This document shows positions 33,895-44,219 of a stretch of DNA of 64,000 nucleotides, one piece after another (position 1 is the stretch's first letter; every line of letters begins with the position of its first letter). A program made the position numbers and the translations under genes. Under the pieces are notes generated by a model. It was not told the DNA's origin and ran no database searches. It saw only the letters and a list, made by a program, of their open reading frames with translations. This DNA comes from an uncultured Bacteroidaceae bacterium (GTDB taxonomy: Bacteria; Bacteroidota; Bacteroidia; Bacteroidales; Bacteroidaceae). The stretch is taken from assembly GCA_934271655.1 (NCBI GenBank), contig CAKQRW010000010.1, positions 3,669 through 67,668 of the forward strand, written 5' to 3'.

Positions 33895-36800
33895 ATGAAG
33901 AAGGTATTTCTATCAGTCATGCTTCTGCTGGCAGCATCAAGCTCATTTGCGCAAAGGCAGACAGACCACCTTGACCGAGGTCTGGTAGCCATGAAGGTGA
34001 GCGGAGGCGTTTACCTCAGTTGGCGCATACTCGGCGAAGAATACTATGACGTGACCTATAATGTCTACCGCGACGGGACGCTGGTCAATGACAAGCCACT
34101 CACCGTATCCAACTTCAAGGACACTGCAGGAACAACCACAAGCTCATACACCATCAAGGCCGTGGTGCGCGGACAAGAGCAGGCGGCAAGCAAGCCTGTG
34201 ACTGCCTGGGCTTCAAGCTACAAGGAGATAAAGCTGAAGCATGAGGGCATCAAGAGCACACTTGTGCCCAACGATGCTTGCTGCGCCGATGTGGATGGCG
34301 ACGGCGAACTGGAGATACTGATGAAGTTTGACAACCTGAGCGAGGCGCAAGCCAGCTATCCGCGCGGCGGCTACGAAGGCGAATACAGCATATTCGAATG
34401 CCTCAAGCAGGACGGCACACGGCTGTGGTGGGTCAACTGCGGCCCGAACATGGGCGACTTCCAGAACAATGAGCAGAACATCGTGGCATATGACTGGGAC
34501 GGCGACGGATGCGCCGAGGCTGTGATGAGAGCTGCCGACGGCACTGTCATACACATGGCCGACGGCACCACCTACACCGTGGGCAACGCTTCCTATAACG
34601 TGCGCTCGGCCACAGGAGGCGGAGTGAACTGGTTTGTGACCACCAACTCCGAATATCTCGTGTATCTCGACGGCAAGACAGGCAAGCCATACCAGTGCAT
34701 CAAGTACCCGCTGCCACTGCTGGAAAGCAACGAGACAGACTATGGCGCAGCATGGGGCAAGGCTGACGGCGGCCACCGCGGCTCCAAACACTTCTTTGGC
34801 GCGCCATACCTCGACGGAAAGAAGCCAAGCATATTCCTGGCACGAGGCATATACACACGCCACAAGATGATTGCGCTGGACGTGGACCCTGCCACACACA
34901 CACTGAAGGAAAGATGGAGATGGAACAACAACACCAACGGCCCATGGAAGGGACAGGGCTACCATAACTACTGCGTAGCCGATGTTGACCTCGACGGAAG
35001 GGATGAGATAGTGTACGGCTCCATGGTCATCGACGACAATGGAAAGGGACTTTCCACCACCGGACTCGGACACGGCGACTCACAGCACTGCGGCGACTTC
35101 GACCCTTACCGCCACGGACAGGAGATATATGCCTGCAACGAGGACCAGCCAGGCAACAACTACCGCGACGCCACCACAAGCAAGATATACCACAGATTCC
35201 AGGCTGGCAACGATGACGGACGCGCCATCTGCGGCAACTTCACCAACAGTTTCCCAGGCTCACTGGGATGCTCCGCACGTGAGGGAGCCATCAGCACCGT
35301 GACAGACAACGCCGTGGCCAACATGGATGCCACTGGCGTGTGCACCAACTTCCGCATCTACTGGGACGGTGACCTCTGCTCGGAGACATTCAACTACATC
35401 AATGGCAAGAACACAGAGGGATGCGTGGTGAAGTACGGCAGCTGGACTCCTATCTACACATGCGAAGGATCGCTGACCAACAACGACACCAAGGGCACGC
35501 CTTGCTACCAGGGCGACATACTCGGCGACTGGCGTGAGGAAATCATCATGCGCACAGCCGACAACAACATACGCATCTACTCTACTCCTACACCAACGTC
35601 ATACCGCAACTACACGCTCTGGCACGACCACCAGTACCGCAACGCCATGGTATGGCAGATGTGCGGATACAACCAGACACCACACCCAAGCTATTTCCTC
35701 GGAGCCTTGGAGGGCATCACCATCGCGCCTCCACCATTGACCACGACAGGACGCACCGAGGTGGCCAACGGGGGTGTCATCGGCACAAGCCTCAACGACC
35801 AGCATGTGCTCGTCTTTGACAATGCCGACACCAACGTGAGCATCGAAGACGGTGCGCAGCCATACATCGTGACATTCAACGTGCCCACATGGGTGCAAGG
35901 CTCTGCGCCAAGCGAGGCCACAGCAAGCAGCTACAAGATAACATACACCACATACACATGCAACGTGACAGGCGGCGGACTGGCTGGCAATGCCCGACTC
36001 ATCAAGCAGGGTGACGGCGTGCTCAACTTGCCAAAGGCTGACTTCAAGCATAGCGGAGAGACAAACATATGGGCCGGCACACTCAACTTCGACGGCTCGA
36101 TGACCAACTCGCCTCTGTGGCTCAACCGCTTCGCCGAACTCAACTCCAACGGCGGCACATTCCGAAGCATTAAAGCTGACTACGCCTCTGTCATACGGCC
36201 AGGTGGCGAGAACTCCATGGGCAGCATAACAACCGACTCTCTCTCGCTCGGCTTTGGCTCACGCATGGTCATAGACCTCTACAGCGACGGCCTCAATGCC
36301 GACAAGGTCAACACCAAGTATCTGAAGGTGGAGAAGAAGACTGGTACGGCATGGACTACAGCAGGCCCTAAATATCTGGCACCTGTCATTGAGCTGGTGG
36401 GACACACTGCAGACGGCGCTACCGAGATGGCTCCTGGCAAGTACATCATTGGAGAGGTGAGCGACAAGGTAGACGGCGACGTGAAGGACATCATCCTTGA
36501 GGGTCTCGCCACTACTAAGAAATATCTCTATGTGGAGAACGGCAAGCTGGTGCTCGAAATCATCGGCATGCGCGACCCTGCACAGGTGACATGGACAGGC
36601 AGCAACGGCAGCTCATGGAACTTCGCCGAGGATGAGAACTTCACCATACTGAACAATGGCGTGGCTGAAAGCACCACCTTCGTATCTTCCGATGACGTGC
36701 TCTTCAACGACGAGGCCACACAGAAGACTGTAAGCCTCAACGGAGACCTGATGCCTCAGTCCGTCACTGTCAACAACTCAGCAGCCTATACCTTCAACGG

Positions 36801-38556
36801 CTCAGGCTCTATCGCCGGCACGGCATCCTTCACCAAGGAAGGCACAGGTGTGGTGACTATCAGCAACGAGAACAGCTACACAGGCGGCACATTCCTGAAG
36901 GGCGGCACGACAAAGGTGGCCAAGCTCTCCAACCAGTACAGCGAGACAGGCAACCTCGGCGGCGTGACAAAGACGGCCAACAAGTTCACAATGGAGAACG
37001 GAGCTGCGCTACAGACCACAGCGGCCGTGGAGATGGGCTCGCCAATGATGATGGTCGGCAAAGAGGGAGGCGTGCTCAACGCTTCTGCCGACTTCAAGAT
37101 GGATGAGCTCATCAGCGGAACCATCCTCACAAAGAAAGGCAACGGATGCCTGAAGACACAGAAGGCTAACACCGGACTTGCGCTTCTTGTACTCAACGGC
37201 GGCTCCATTGCAGCACAGGCTGGCAACCCCGCCAAGGTGGTGGAGCTGCAGAGCGGCACGCTCTGGGACGATGCGCAGGCCACAACGCATGAGATTAACG
37301 TGCCTCAAGGCAAGGCTGCCACATGGCAGCTCTCTGGAGTGTACTACACAGCCTACCAGAACAAGCTGACAGGCGCTGGCACTCTGACCATCGTGCCGCG
37401 CAACACTGTGAGCCGTGTGCGCATCACAGGCAACTGGTCTGCCTTCACCGGCACTATCAAGCACACCACAAAGAACATATGGCTTCCGCTCGACGCTTCT
37501 ACAGGACTCGCCAACGGAACACTCGACCTGGCTGAAGGATGCACCGCCACCAACGTGTGCAAGACCTTCAAGATAGGCAAGCTTACAGGCAAGGGCTCAC
37601 TGGCTCATCCTGTGGCCAATTTCCAGAACTCTTCTGCCGTGAAGGGAAGCAACACATGGCAGGTGGGCAACTCCAATGAGATAGGCGGCGACTTCACATT
37701 CGACGGCACCATGCACGATGACGGAGGCACCAACAAGTGCAACTTCGAGAAGATTGGCTCTTGCAAGATGTCTGTCTCAGGAGCATGGGACAACTCGGGC
37801 ACTGTGAAGGTGAGCGGAGGCGAACTCTTCATGAAGTCGGGCTCATCACTCGGCACAGGAAGCCTTACCGTCAATGCAGGAGCAAGGCTGTCGGGCACAA
37901 CAAAGTCGGGCAAACCTATGACAAACAGCTCTTTCACCATCTACGGAGAGATACAGCCAGGATCATCTGCCACAGCGGCAACAGGCTGCATAGACTTCAA
38001 CGGCAAGAACGTTGCCTTTGGCGCCGCTTCAAGGATTGTGGTTGTACTGCGCAAGACCGCCACAAGTGAGACATCGCCAAACAACAGCTATCTCACCAAC
38101 ATAGGCACGCTGAAACTGGCGGCTGGCACTACCATCGCACCATTCATCAGCGACTACAACATGGGCAACCTCACCACCGACGCCAACACACCTGACGTCT
38201 TCTACGTGTGGACCAAGGCACAAACCGTCAATGTGGCAGGCGACCTGAACTTCGAACTGCCTGAATTGCCGTCATACAACTACTGGGACACAAGCGACAT
38301 AGCCAAGGGCATACTCTACGTGAAGTGCGACGCAGACAAGTACAAGGAGTTCGTCACTGGCATCAAAGGCATTGAGTCTGACGAGATAGTTGACGTGACC
38401 GTCACAAGCATCAACGGTGTGAAGATGCTCACATACACATGTCCGATGGGCAGCGCAGTGGCTACAGCCAAGCAGTCCAGCCTGGCCAATGGCACTTATG
38501 TGCTCAACGTGAAGACAGCTGACGGCAAGCGCAAGTCTGTCAAGATGACTAAATGA
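33895..38556 (+). CDS. PL11 rhamnogalacturonan lyase with long beta-helix-like extension
   Basis: A 1553-residue secreted protein with signal peptide MKKVFLSVMLLLAASSSFAQ. Residues about 20-620 match family 11 rhamnogalacturonan lyases (beta-propeller type): DRGLVAMKVSGGVYLSWR, then the calcium-binding DVDGDGELEI and WDGDGCAEA, GYHNYCVADVDLDGRDEIVYG, and LWHDHQYRNAMVWQ with QTPHPSYFLG. It would cleave the rhamnose-galacturonate backbone of pectin. Residues about 640-1480 are Gly/Ser/Thr/Asn-rich repeats such as FTKEGTGVVTISNENSYTGG, typical of autotransporter-type beta-helices. The end (VTVTSINGVKMLTYTC to KRKSVKMTK) resembles a type IX sorting tail. Most PL11 enzymes stop near 620 residues, so the extension is unusual. 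Confidence 0.9.
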   Translation: MKKVFLSVMLLLAASSSFAQRQTDHLDRGLVAMKVSGGVYLSWRILGEEYYDVTYNVYRDGTLVNDKPLTVSNFKDTAGTTTSSYTIKAVVRGQEQAASKPVTAWASSYKEIKLKHEGIKSTLVPNDACCADVDGDGELEILMKFDNLSEAQASYPRGGYEGEYSIFECLKQDGTRLWWVNCGPNMGDFQNNEQNIVAYDWDGDGCAEAVMRAADGTVIHMADGTTYTVGNASYNVRSATGGGVNWFVTTNSEYLVYLDGKTGKPYQCIKYPLPLLESNETDYGAAWGKADGGHRGSKHFFGAPYLDGKKPSIFLARGIYTRHKMIALDVDPATHTLKERWRWNNNTNGPWKGQGYHNYCVADVDLDGRDEIVYGSMVIDDNGKGLSTTGLGHGDSQHCGDFDPYRHGQEIYACNEDQPGNNYRDATTSKIYHRFQAGNDDGRAICGNFTNSFPGSLGCSAREGAISTVTDNAVANMDATGVCTNFRIYWDGDLCSETFNYINGKNTEGCVVKYGSWTPIYTCEGSLTNNDTKGTPCYQGDILGDWREEIIMRTADNNIRIYSTPTPTSYRNYTLWHDHQYRNAMVWQMCGYNQTPHPSYFLGALEGITIAPPPLTTTGRTEVANGGVIGTSLNDQHVLVFDNADTNVSIEDGAQPYIVTFNVPTWVQGSAPSEATASSYKITYTTYTCNVTGGGLAGNARLIKQGDGVLNLPKADFKHSGETNIWAGTLNFDGSMTNSPLWLNRFAELNSNGGTFRSIKADYASVIRPGGENSMGSITTDSLSLGFGSRMVIDLYSDGLNADKVNTKYLKVEKKTGTAWTTAGPKYLAPVIELVGHTADGATEMAPGKYIIGEVSDKVDGDVKDIILEGLATTKKYLYVENGKLVLEIIGMRDPAQVTWTGSNGSSWNFAEDENFTILNNGVAESTTFVSSDDVLFNDEATQKTVSLNGDLMPQSVTVNNSAAYTFNGSGSIAGTASFTKEGTGVVTISNENSYTGGTFLKGGTTKVAKLSNQYSETGNLGGVTKTANKFTMENGAALQTTAAVEMGSPMMMVGKEGGVLNASADFKMDELISGTILTKKGNGCLKTQKANTGLALLVLNGGSIAAQAGNPAKVVELQSGTLWDDAQATTHEINVPQGKAATWQLSGVYYTAYQNKLTGAGTLTIVPRNTVSRVRITGNWSAFTGTIKHTTKNIWLPLDASTGLANGTLDLAEGCTATNVCKTFKIGKLTGKGSLAHPVANFQNSSAVKGSNTWQVGNSNEIGGDFTFDGTMHDDGGTNKCNFEKIGSCKMSVSGAWDNSGTVKVSGGELFMKSGSSLGTGSLTVNAGARLSGTTKSGKPMTNSSFTIYGEIQPGSSATAATGCIDFNGKNVAFGAASRIVVVLRKTATSETSPNNSYLTNIGTLKLAAGTTIAPFISDYNMGNLTTDANTPDVFYVWTKAQTVNVAGDLNFELPELPSYNYWDTSDIAKGILYVKCDADKYKEFVTGIKGIESDEIVDVTVTSINGVKMLTYTCPMGSAVATAKQSSLANGTYVLNVKTADGKRKSVKMTK

Positions 38557-38622
38557 AATACCCTGGCAAAGGGGCATTATAAGTCATTTATGTAAAATTT
38601 TACTAATAATCACACAAAAAGG

Positions 38623-38655
38623 AGGCGAAACATTTGGATGTTTCGCCTTTTTTTC
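38623..38655 (+). terminator. Terminator after the PL11 gene
   Basis: AGGCGAAACAT (38623-38633) pairs perfectly with ATGTTTCGCCT (38638-38648) around TTGG, followed by seven T including the last stem base. Confidence 0.9.
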
Positions 38656-38744
38656 GTTCCTTTGTGACTGATTTTAAGGAGAGATTGTTACTGACTGAAA
38701 AATATTTCAAAATTAATTATTAACTTTTATATTCAACTAACTGT

Positions 38745-41700
38745 ATGAAGAACCTTTTTACGTATGCGTTTACAGCTTCGTTCATGTTAGGTAGCGGCGT
38801 AGTGTCTGCCCAGACACAATACACTCCTATCAGGACTGTCCAGCTCGTCAACGCTGACTTCACAGCAGACCAGCCATTAGAAGGCATCTCCAACCTGTAC
38901 ACTTACAGCAAGGACATGGCGGATGCTGGACTGGGCGCAGGCGGCGCAGACCGCTTTGGACTCCAGGCTATCACAGGCTGGACAGCCAACATCCCATCGG
39001 ACAACATCAAAAACACAGAGCGCACAGACAACGCTGACGCCAAGGCTGCAGGCATTTTCACGTACAACAGCGAGTCGGCCGACCCAACAGGTGTCACACT
39101 CGGCGGTGCTTACTATGCGCCTAACGCTCCGGAAGGCTCAACTCAGGGACTGGGTCTTGTAGCTGTATGGGGTGCAGAGGCTACTTACACACAGGATGTC
39201 ACACTACCTGCTGGCTCTTACATGCTCATTGCCAAGCTGCAGAACACCTCTGGCGCACAAGCCATAACCAACCGCTTCGGATTCATCGTATCCGACACTG
39301 AGTCTTACATGTCTACAAAGACAAGCTACACAGCAGGAACAGACGAATGGGAACTTGACACTATCATATTCAAGATTGACTCTGAGAAAAGCGGCAAAGT
39401 GTCTATCGGCTACAAGTCCAACGGCGAAGGCTCTAAAGTTAACCCTCACATCTACTACGACTACATCTCTCTCAGCGAGATTGACCCTGCCCCACTGATC
39501 AAGGCAGATGTAGACGAACTGAAGAAGAAGCTGGCTCGTGTCATCAAGGAGGCTGAGTTCAGCACAGTGGACGCTTCTGCAGCCAAGGCTGTTTACGACG
39601 ATGAAAGCGCTACACTCGAAGGCGTGCAGGAGGCTATCGACGCTCTCAAGCAGAAGATCAGAAACGAGAGAATAGACCTCTCGGCATTCTTCCTCACCAA
39701 CGCACACTTCGACGACGACGATGCTATTCCTGAGGACAACGGCATCTGCACATACGCTAAGGACAAGGCTACTAACAATGTAGACTACAGCGGTATGCAG
39801 GAGATATCTTCATGGACAGCAAGCAACCCTGGAACTGACGGACCTGCAGCAGGTGTCTTCTCGGTAGGAAGCAACTCTTTCCTTGGCGGCAAGGACTACC
39901 TTGGTCCTAAGACTCTTTCCAACGGAGCCACAGAGGGCAAGTTGCTCGGTCTCGTGACATGCTGGACAGGTACAGCAAGCTACACTCAGAGCGTAAGCCT
40001 TCCTAAGGGAAAATATGCCCTCACATTCTCTTACTACAATGCCAACAAGGCTCAAGACATAGCAAAGAACCTCATGGGCTTCATCACTGATGAAGGTGTG
40101 GAGTACCTCGGTGAGACTCTCTCATTCCCTAATGGCGAATGGACTGAGGAGACTGTACTGTTCGAGCTTACAGAAGAGACAGCCGGCACATTCTCTATGG
40201 GATACACGGCTACAAATACCGGTTCTGGCAACATGCCACACCTCTTTGTCGACGGCATCTCACTCGCCTACACTGGCGAGATGAACATCGACCCATCACT
40301 CTTCGCACTCCAGGCATCGGTGAAGTCTGCAAAGAACACTGATGGCTACTACAGCGAGGAACTGACACAGAAGCTCTCAGACCTCATTGAGCAAGGCGAC
40401 GAGCTCATCGAGAGCGCAAGCGGCGACGCAGACAAGAACACAGAGGTGGCCAAGGCCATCAACGAGATTATTCCTGTCATAAAGGCAAATATCAAGGCTT
40501 ATGAGAAGCTCGCCACATTCAATGACGAGACTCTTCCTGAGGCTATGGACAAGTATGAGTCTGTAGAAAGCCTCTATGGAACATTGGAGACTCTCAAGAA
40601 TGAGGTAGACGAAGCATACAATGACCGCACATGGGCCACTGACAAGATCAACGAGACAATATCATCTCTCGATGGCATCATCAAGAGCGGCATTCAGAGC
40701 GCATTCGACGCAGCAGTAGAGAGCGGCAACACACCTGAGGGCGGTCTCGACATCTCTCTCCTCTACGACCAGCTCTCTTACACTTACAGCGAGTCGGCTG
40801 TATCCAACACTAACGTTCCTGACAAGGAGTGGTCTTACGGCGATGCCAACACATTCAAGACTCAGTACGGCACAGCCGAGGTTTGGAACAAGAGCCCATT
40901 CACTGTAAGCCGCACGCTGAAGGACATGCCTGCAGGTACCTACACTATCACAACTAAGGCATTCTTCCGCAACGCTGATAATGCTACCAACATTGAAAAC
41001 GCTGCTGTTGAAGGCTACAAGCCAGAGGCTGCTGTCTTCGCAGGATACAACAAGACAGCTCTCACAAATGTGGCTGAGATAGCATCTGACTCAGAGGTAG
41101 AGAACTGGGCTGCTGCTGGCAGTGTTTACGTTCCAAACAGTCAGAAGGCTGCTTACGACATCTTCAACAATGAGGAGTACACTGACAAGGTTCAGAAGTC
41201 TGTCCAGACTGTCCTCACTGAGAAAGGCGACCTCACATTCGGCGTGAAGGCTAACCAGATGAACGACAACAGCTGGGTGGTATGGTACTCATTCGACATC
41301 AAGTACAACGGCGCAGCTGACGAGAACGTCATCAAGGAGGCTCTCGAAACAGCCATCGAAGATGCCAAGACTTACAAGAGCAACAATGTTGACGGCATGA
41401 ACGGATGGGCCAAAGCACAAGCTGACGTTGCTATTGAGAAGGCAGAGAACGCAATAGGCTCTGACGCGGAGGCAACAACAGCTGCCATCAAGGATGTTGA
41501 GACTGCTGTCGCTGACATGAAGGCTGCCGTAGAGGCTCTGACTGCCTACAACAATGCCTTTGACGCTCTCACTGCTACATCTGAGTCTGATGACGCCATC
41601 CACACAGACAAGAGCGACAATGCATTCGTAGAGGTCACGGAAAAGGCAAATGACTACGACGAGCTTACTACAGAAGATCTTATCGCCCTCACCAAGGAGA

Positions 41701-42374
41701 TGAAATATGTAGAAGGTCTCTTCAGAATACCAGAGGTGCCAGCCAATACTTCTGACGACAACCCATTCGACATGACTTCAGTCATCGTCAACCCAGACTT
41801 TGAGAACGAGGAGGACGGTCTGAAGGGATGGTCTTACTACAAGGGAGCTGACACTCAGGCTGCTGACAACACCAATGAGACATACGTTACAGAAGGTTCT
41901 ACAGGAGCCAAACTCTTCAACACTTGGAACGGTTCTGCCCCTGAGGGAGGCTTCTACGTATCTCAGGAGATATCTTCTCTCCCAGCAGGCACATACCAGC
42001 TGACTGTTCTCGTAGCTTCAGACAAGGGCAACACTATCAATGTGACAGCTGGCGAGGCTGGCTACTCTCTCGTGACAGAGAACGATAAGAATGTCGGAGC
42101 CGACGTGAATGTCGTATTCACTGTCAAGGACAATGAGCCTGTCACTCTCAAGGTTCAGAGCGCATCTTGGTTCAAGGCCGACAACTTCCGCCTCAGCTAC
42201 TTCGGCACTAACAGCCAGAAGGAGACTACAGGTGTGGATGGCATCGAGGAGTCAGCTGACTCTGAGATAGCAGCCATCTACAACGCTGCTGGCGCTAAGG
42301 TCAACGCTCTCGTAAAGGGTGTGAACATCATCACTTACAAGAACGGCACTACAAAGAAGGTTATCCTCAAATAA
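38745..42374 (+). CDS. Large secreted modular protein, repeated beta-sandwich modules
   Basis: A 1209-residue exported protein with signal peptide (MKNLFTYAFTASFMLGSGVVSAQ). Two clear tandem modules lie at about 30-250 and 310-510: each starts with an N-A-x-F strand (LVNADFTAD, LTNAHFDDD), then TYxKD, a GWTA or SWTA turn, and LPAGSYMLIAKLQN or LPKGKYALTFSYYN near its middle, ending in YDYISL or VDGISL. Helical Ala/Glu-rich linkers follow each. Further modules occur at about 670-860 (MPAGTYTITTKAFFRN) and 1010-1160 (LPAGTYQLTVLVASD). The tail (IYNAAGAKVNAL to TTKKVILK) is type IX-like. There is no catalytic motif. Function is unknown; carbohydrate or surface binding is likely from architecture and from its PL11 neighbour. 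Confidence 0.75.
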   Translation: MKNLFTYAFTASFMLGSGVVSAQTQYTPIRTVQLVNADFTADQPLEGISNLYTYSKDMADAGLGAGGADRFGLQAITGWTANIPSDNIKNTERTDNADAKAAGIFTYNSESADPTGVTLGGAYYAPNAPEGSTQGLGLVAVWGAEATYTQDVTLPAGSYMLIAKLQNTSGAQAITNRFGFIVSDTESYMSTKTSYTAGTDEWELDTIIFKIDSEKSGKVSIGYKSNGEGSKVNPHIYYDYISLSEIDPAPLIKADVDELKKKLARVIKEAEFSTVDASAAKAVYDDESATLEGVQEAIDALKQKIRNERIDLSAFFLTNAHFDDDDAIPEDNGICTYAKDKATNNVDYSGMQEISSWTASNPGTDGPAAGVFSVGSNSFLGGKDYLGPKTLSNGATEGKLLGLVTCWTGTASYTQSVSLPKGKYALTFSYYNANKAQDIAKNLMGFITDEGVEYLGETLSFPNGEWTEETVLFELTEETAGTFSMGYTATNTGSGNMPHLFVDGISLAYTGEMNIDPSLFALQASVKSAKNTDGYYSEELTQKLSDLIEQGDELIESASGDADKNTEVAKAINEIIPVIKANIKAYEKLATFNDETLPEAMDKYESVESLYGTLETLKNEVDEAYNDRTWATDKINETISSLDGIIKSGIQSAFDAAVESGNTPEGGLDISLLYDQLSYTYSESAVSNTNVPDKEWSYGDANTFKTQYGTAEVWNKSPFTVSRTLKDMPAGTYTITTKAFFRNADNATNIENAAVEGYKPEAAVFAGYNKTALTNVAEIASDSEVENWAAAGSVYVPNSQKAAYDIFNNEEYTDKVQKSVQTVLTEKGDLTFGVKANQMNDNSWVVWYSFDIKYNGAADENVIKEALETAIEDAKTYKSNNVDGMNGWAKAQADVAIEKAENAIGSDAEATTAAIKDVETAVADMKAAVEALTAYNNAFDALTATSESDDAIHTDKSDNAFVEVTEKANDYDELTTEDLIALTKEMKYVEGLFRIPEVPANTSDDNPFDMTSVIVNPDFENEEDGLKGWSYYKGADTQAADNTNETYVTEGSTGAKLFNTWNGSAPEGGFYVSQEISSLPAGTYQLTVLVASDKGNTINVTAGEAGYSLVTENDKNVGADVNVVFTVKDNEPVTLKVQSASWFKADNFRLSYFGTNSQKETTGVDGIEESADSEIAAIYNAAGAKVNALVKGVNIITYKNGTTKKVILK

Positions 42375-42404
42375 GGACAGCGCACTTTGCAAATAGCAAT
42401 AACG

Positions 42405-42438
42405 GGCGCAGAGTCATATCGACTCTGCGCCTTTTTTT
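42405..42438 (+). terminator. Terminator after the 1209-residue protein
   Basis: GGCGCAGAGTC (42405-42415) pairs perfectly with GACTCTGCGCC (42421-42431) around a five-base loop, then seven T. Confidence 0.92.
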
Positions 42439-42467
42439 CGCCTTCTTTGGCAAAATGGTACTTTTCC

Positions 42468-42499
42468 CTTGGTCATGAACAGATAAAACGCTAACTTTG
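42468..42499 (+). promoter_or_regulatory. Promoter of fhs
   Basis: -33 CTTG (42468-42471), 20-base spacer, -7 TAACTTTG (42492-42499), 44 bases before the ATG. Confidence 0.7.
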
Positions 42500-42543
42500 C
42501 ACACCTATAGATTCTATATTTCATTGATAATATAATCATATAT

Positions 42544-44211
42544 ATGAAGACAGATATTGAAATAGCTCGTGAATGCAAACTTAGCAACATTCAGGAGATA
42601 GCAGAGAAAATCAACATCCCTATAGACCAACTGGAGATGTACGGCAAATACATAGCCAAGGTGCCAGAGACGCTCATCGATGAGAAGAAAGTGGAGAAGA
42701 GCAACCTGATACTGGTGACAGCCATCACTCCAACAAAGGCCGGCATAGGCAAGACCACTGTGAGCATCGGTCTCGCCCTGGGCCTGAACAAGCTTGGCAA
42801 GAAAGCAGTGTGCGCCCTGCGCGAGCCTTCTCTCGGACCGTGCTTCGGAGTGAAAGGCGGTGCTGCCGGCGGCGGCCACGCTCAGGTGTTGCCTATGGAA
42901 AAGATCAACCTGCACTTCACAGGTGACTTCCACGCTGTGACCTCAGCCCACAACATGATTGCAGCACTGCTCGACAACTACATCTACCAACACCGTGAGG
43001 AGGGCTTCGCCCTGAAGGAAGTGCTGTGGAAGCGCGTGCTCGACATCAACGACCGCAACCTGCGCACAGTGGTGACTGGCCTTGGCGCAAAGACAGACGG
43101 TGTGCCGGCTGAGAGCGGATTCGACATCACTCCTGCCTCTGAGATAATGGCGGTGCTGTGTCTCGCAAAGAATCTGGATGACCTGCGCCGCCGCATTGGC
43201 AACATCATACTCGGCATCAAGACTGACGACACTCCTTTCCGTGTGAAGGACATGGGCGTAGACGGCGCTATCACCGTGCTGCTGATGGACGCTATCCATC
43301 CAAACCTCGTGCAGACAACAGAGCAGACACCTGCTTTCGTCCATGGTGGCCCATTCGCCAACATAGCTCATGGATGCAACACTGTCATCGCCACACGCAT
43401 GGCCATGACATTCTCTGACTACGTGGTGACAGAGGCCGGCTTCGGCGCGGACCTCGGTGCTGAGAAGTTCTACAACATCAAGTGCCGCAAGAGTGGCCTC
43501 CAGCCTAAGCTCACCGTCATAGTGGCAACGACACAGGGGCTGAAGATGCACGGTGGCGTGTCTATAGACCATATCAAGGAGCCAAATGCCGAAGGTCTGC
43601 TGGAAGGCTGCAAGAACCTTGACAGGCACATAGCCAACATGCAGAGCTTTGGGCAGAATGTGGTAGTGGCATTCAACCGCTATGCCACCGACACAGACGA
43701 GGAGATGGAGCTGCTGCGCCACCACTGCGAGGAACTTGGCGTTGGCTTTGCGGAAAACAATGCTTTCATGGAAGGAGGCGAAGGTGCCAAGGAACTGGCA
43801 CAGCTTGTCATCGACACCATAGAGAACAAGCCATCTGCTCCGCTCACTCTCACCTATGACGACAGCGATGATATAAGAACAAAGATTGAGAAGGTGGCGA
43901 AGAAAATCTATGGAGCCGACGGTGTCACTTTCAGCAAGACCGCAGAGAAGATGCTGGCTCGCATAGAGAAGCTGGGCTTGGAGGACTATCCTGTCTGCAT
44001 AGCCAAGACTCAATATTCTTTCTCTGCCGACCAGACTTTGTATGGCAGTCCCACTGGCTTCACCATCAATATCCGCGACCTTGTCATCAACTCTGGCTCG
44101 GAGATGATAGTGGCCATAGCTGGCAACATCATGCGCATGCCTGGCCTGAGCAAGTCGCCACAGGCCGAGAGGATAACTATCGTAGACGGACTCATCGAAG
44201 GACTGAGCTAA
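42544..44211 (+). CDS. fhs: Formate--tetrahydrofolate ligase
   Basis: A 555-residue cytoplasmic enzyme that joins formate to tetrahydrofolate using ATP, giving 10-formyl-THF. The P-loop is in TPTKAGIGKTTVS (about 60-72). Other family blocks are LREPSLGPCFGVKGGAAGGG, NLHFTGDFHAVTSAHN, VVTEAGFGADLGAEKF and QYSFSADQTLYGSPTGF. Length is typical (about 555-560). It could use formate made by PflB, which is encoded about 28 kb away; that link is metabolic inference, not linkage. Monocistronic with its own promoter. Confidence 0.97.
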   Translation: MKTDIEIARECKLSNIQEIAEKINIPIDQLEMYGKYIAKVPETLIDEKKVEKSNLILVTAITPTKAGIGKTTVSIGLALGLNKLGKKAVCALREPSLGPCFGVKGGAAGGGHAQVLPMEKINLHFTGDFHAVTSAHNMIAALLDNYIYQHREEGFALKEVLWKRVLDINDRNLRTVVTGLGAKTDGVPAESGFDITPASEIMAVLCLAKNLDDLRRRIGNIILGIKTDDTPFRVKDMGVDGAITVLLMDAIHPNLVQTTEQTPAFVHGGPFANIAHGCNTVIATRMAMTFSDYVVTEAGFGADLGAEKFYNIKCRKSGLQPKLTVIVATTQGLKMHGGVSIDHIKEPNAEGLLEGCKNLDRHIANMQSFGQNVVVAFNRYATDTDEEMELLRHHCEELGVGFAENNAFMEGGEGAKELAQLVIDTIENKPSAPLTLTYDDSDDIRTKIEKVAKKIYGADGVTFSKTAEKMLARIEKLGLEDYPVCIAKTQYSFSADQTLYGSPTGFTINIRDLVINSGSEMIVAIAGNIMRMPGLSKSPQAERITIVDGLIEGLS

Positions 44212-44219
44212 TAAAGCAA

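Noticed and set aside
42943..44013. A 356-residue minus-strand frame inside fhs
   Set aside because: His/Val/Leu-rich shadow composition; fhs is intact on the other strand.
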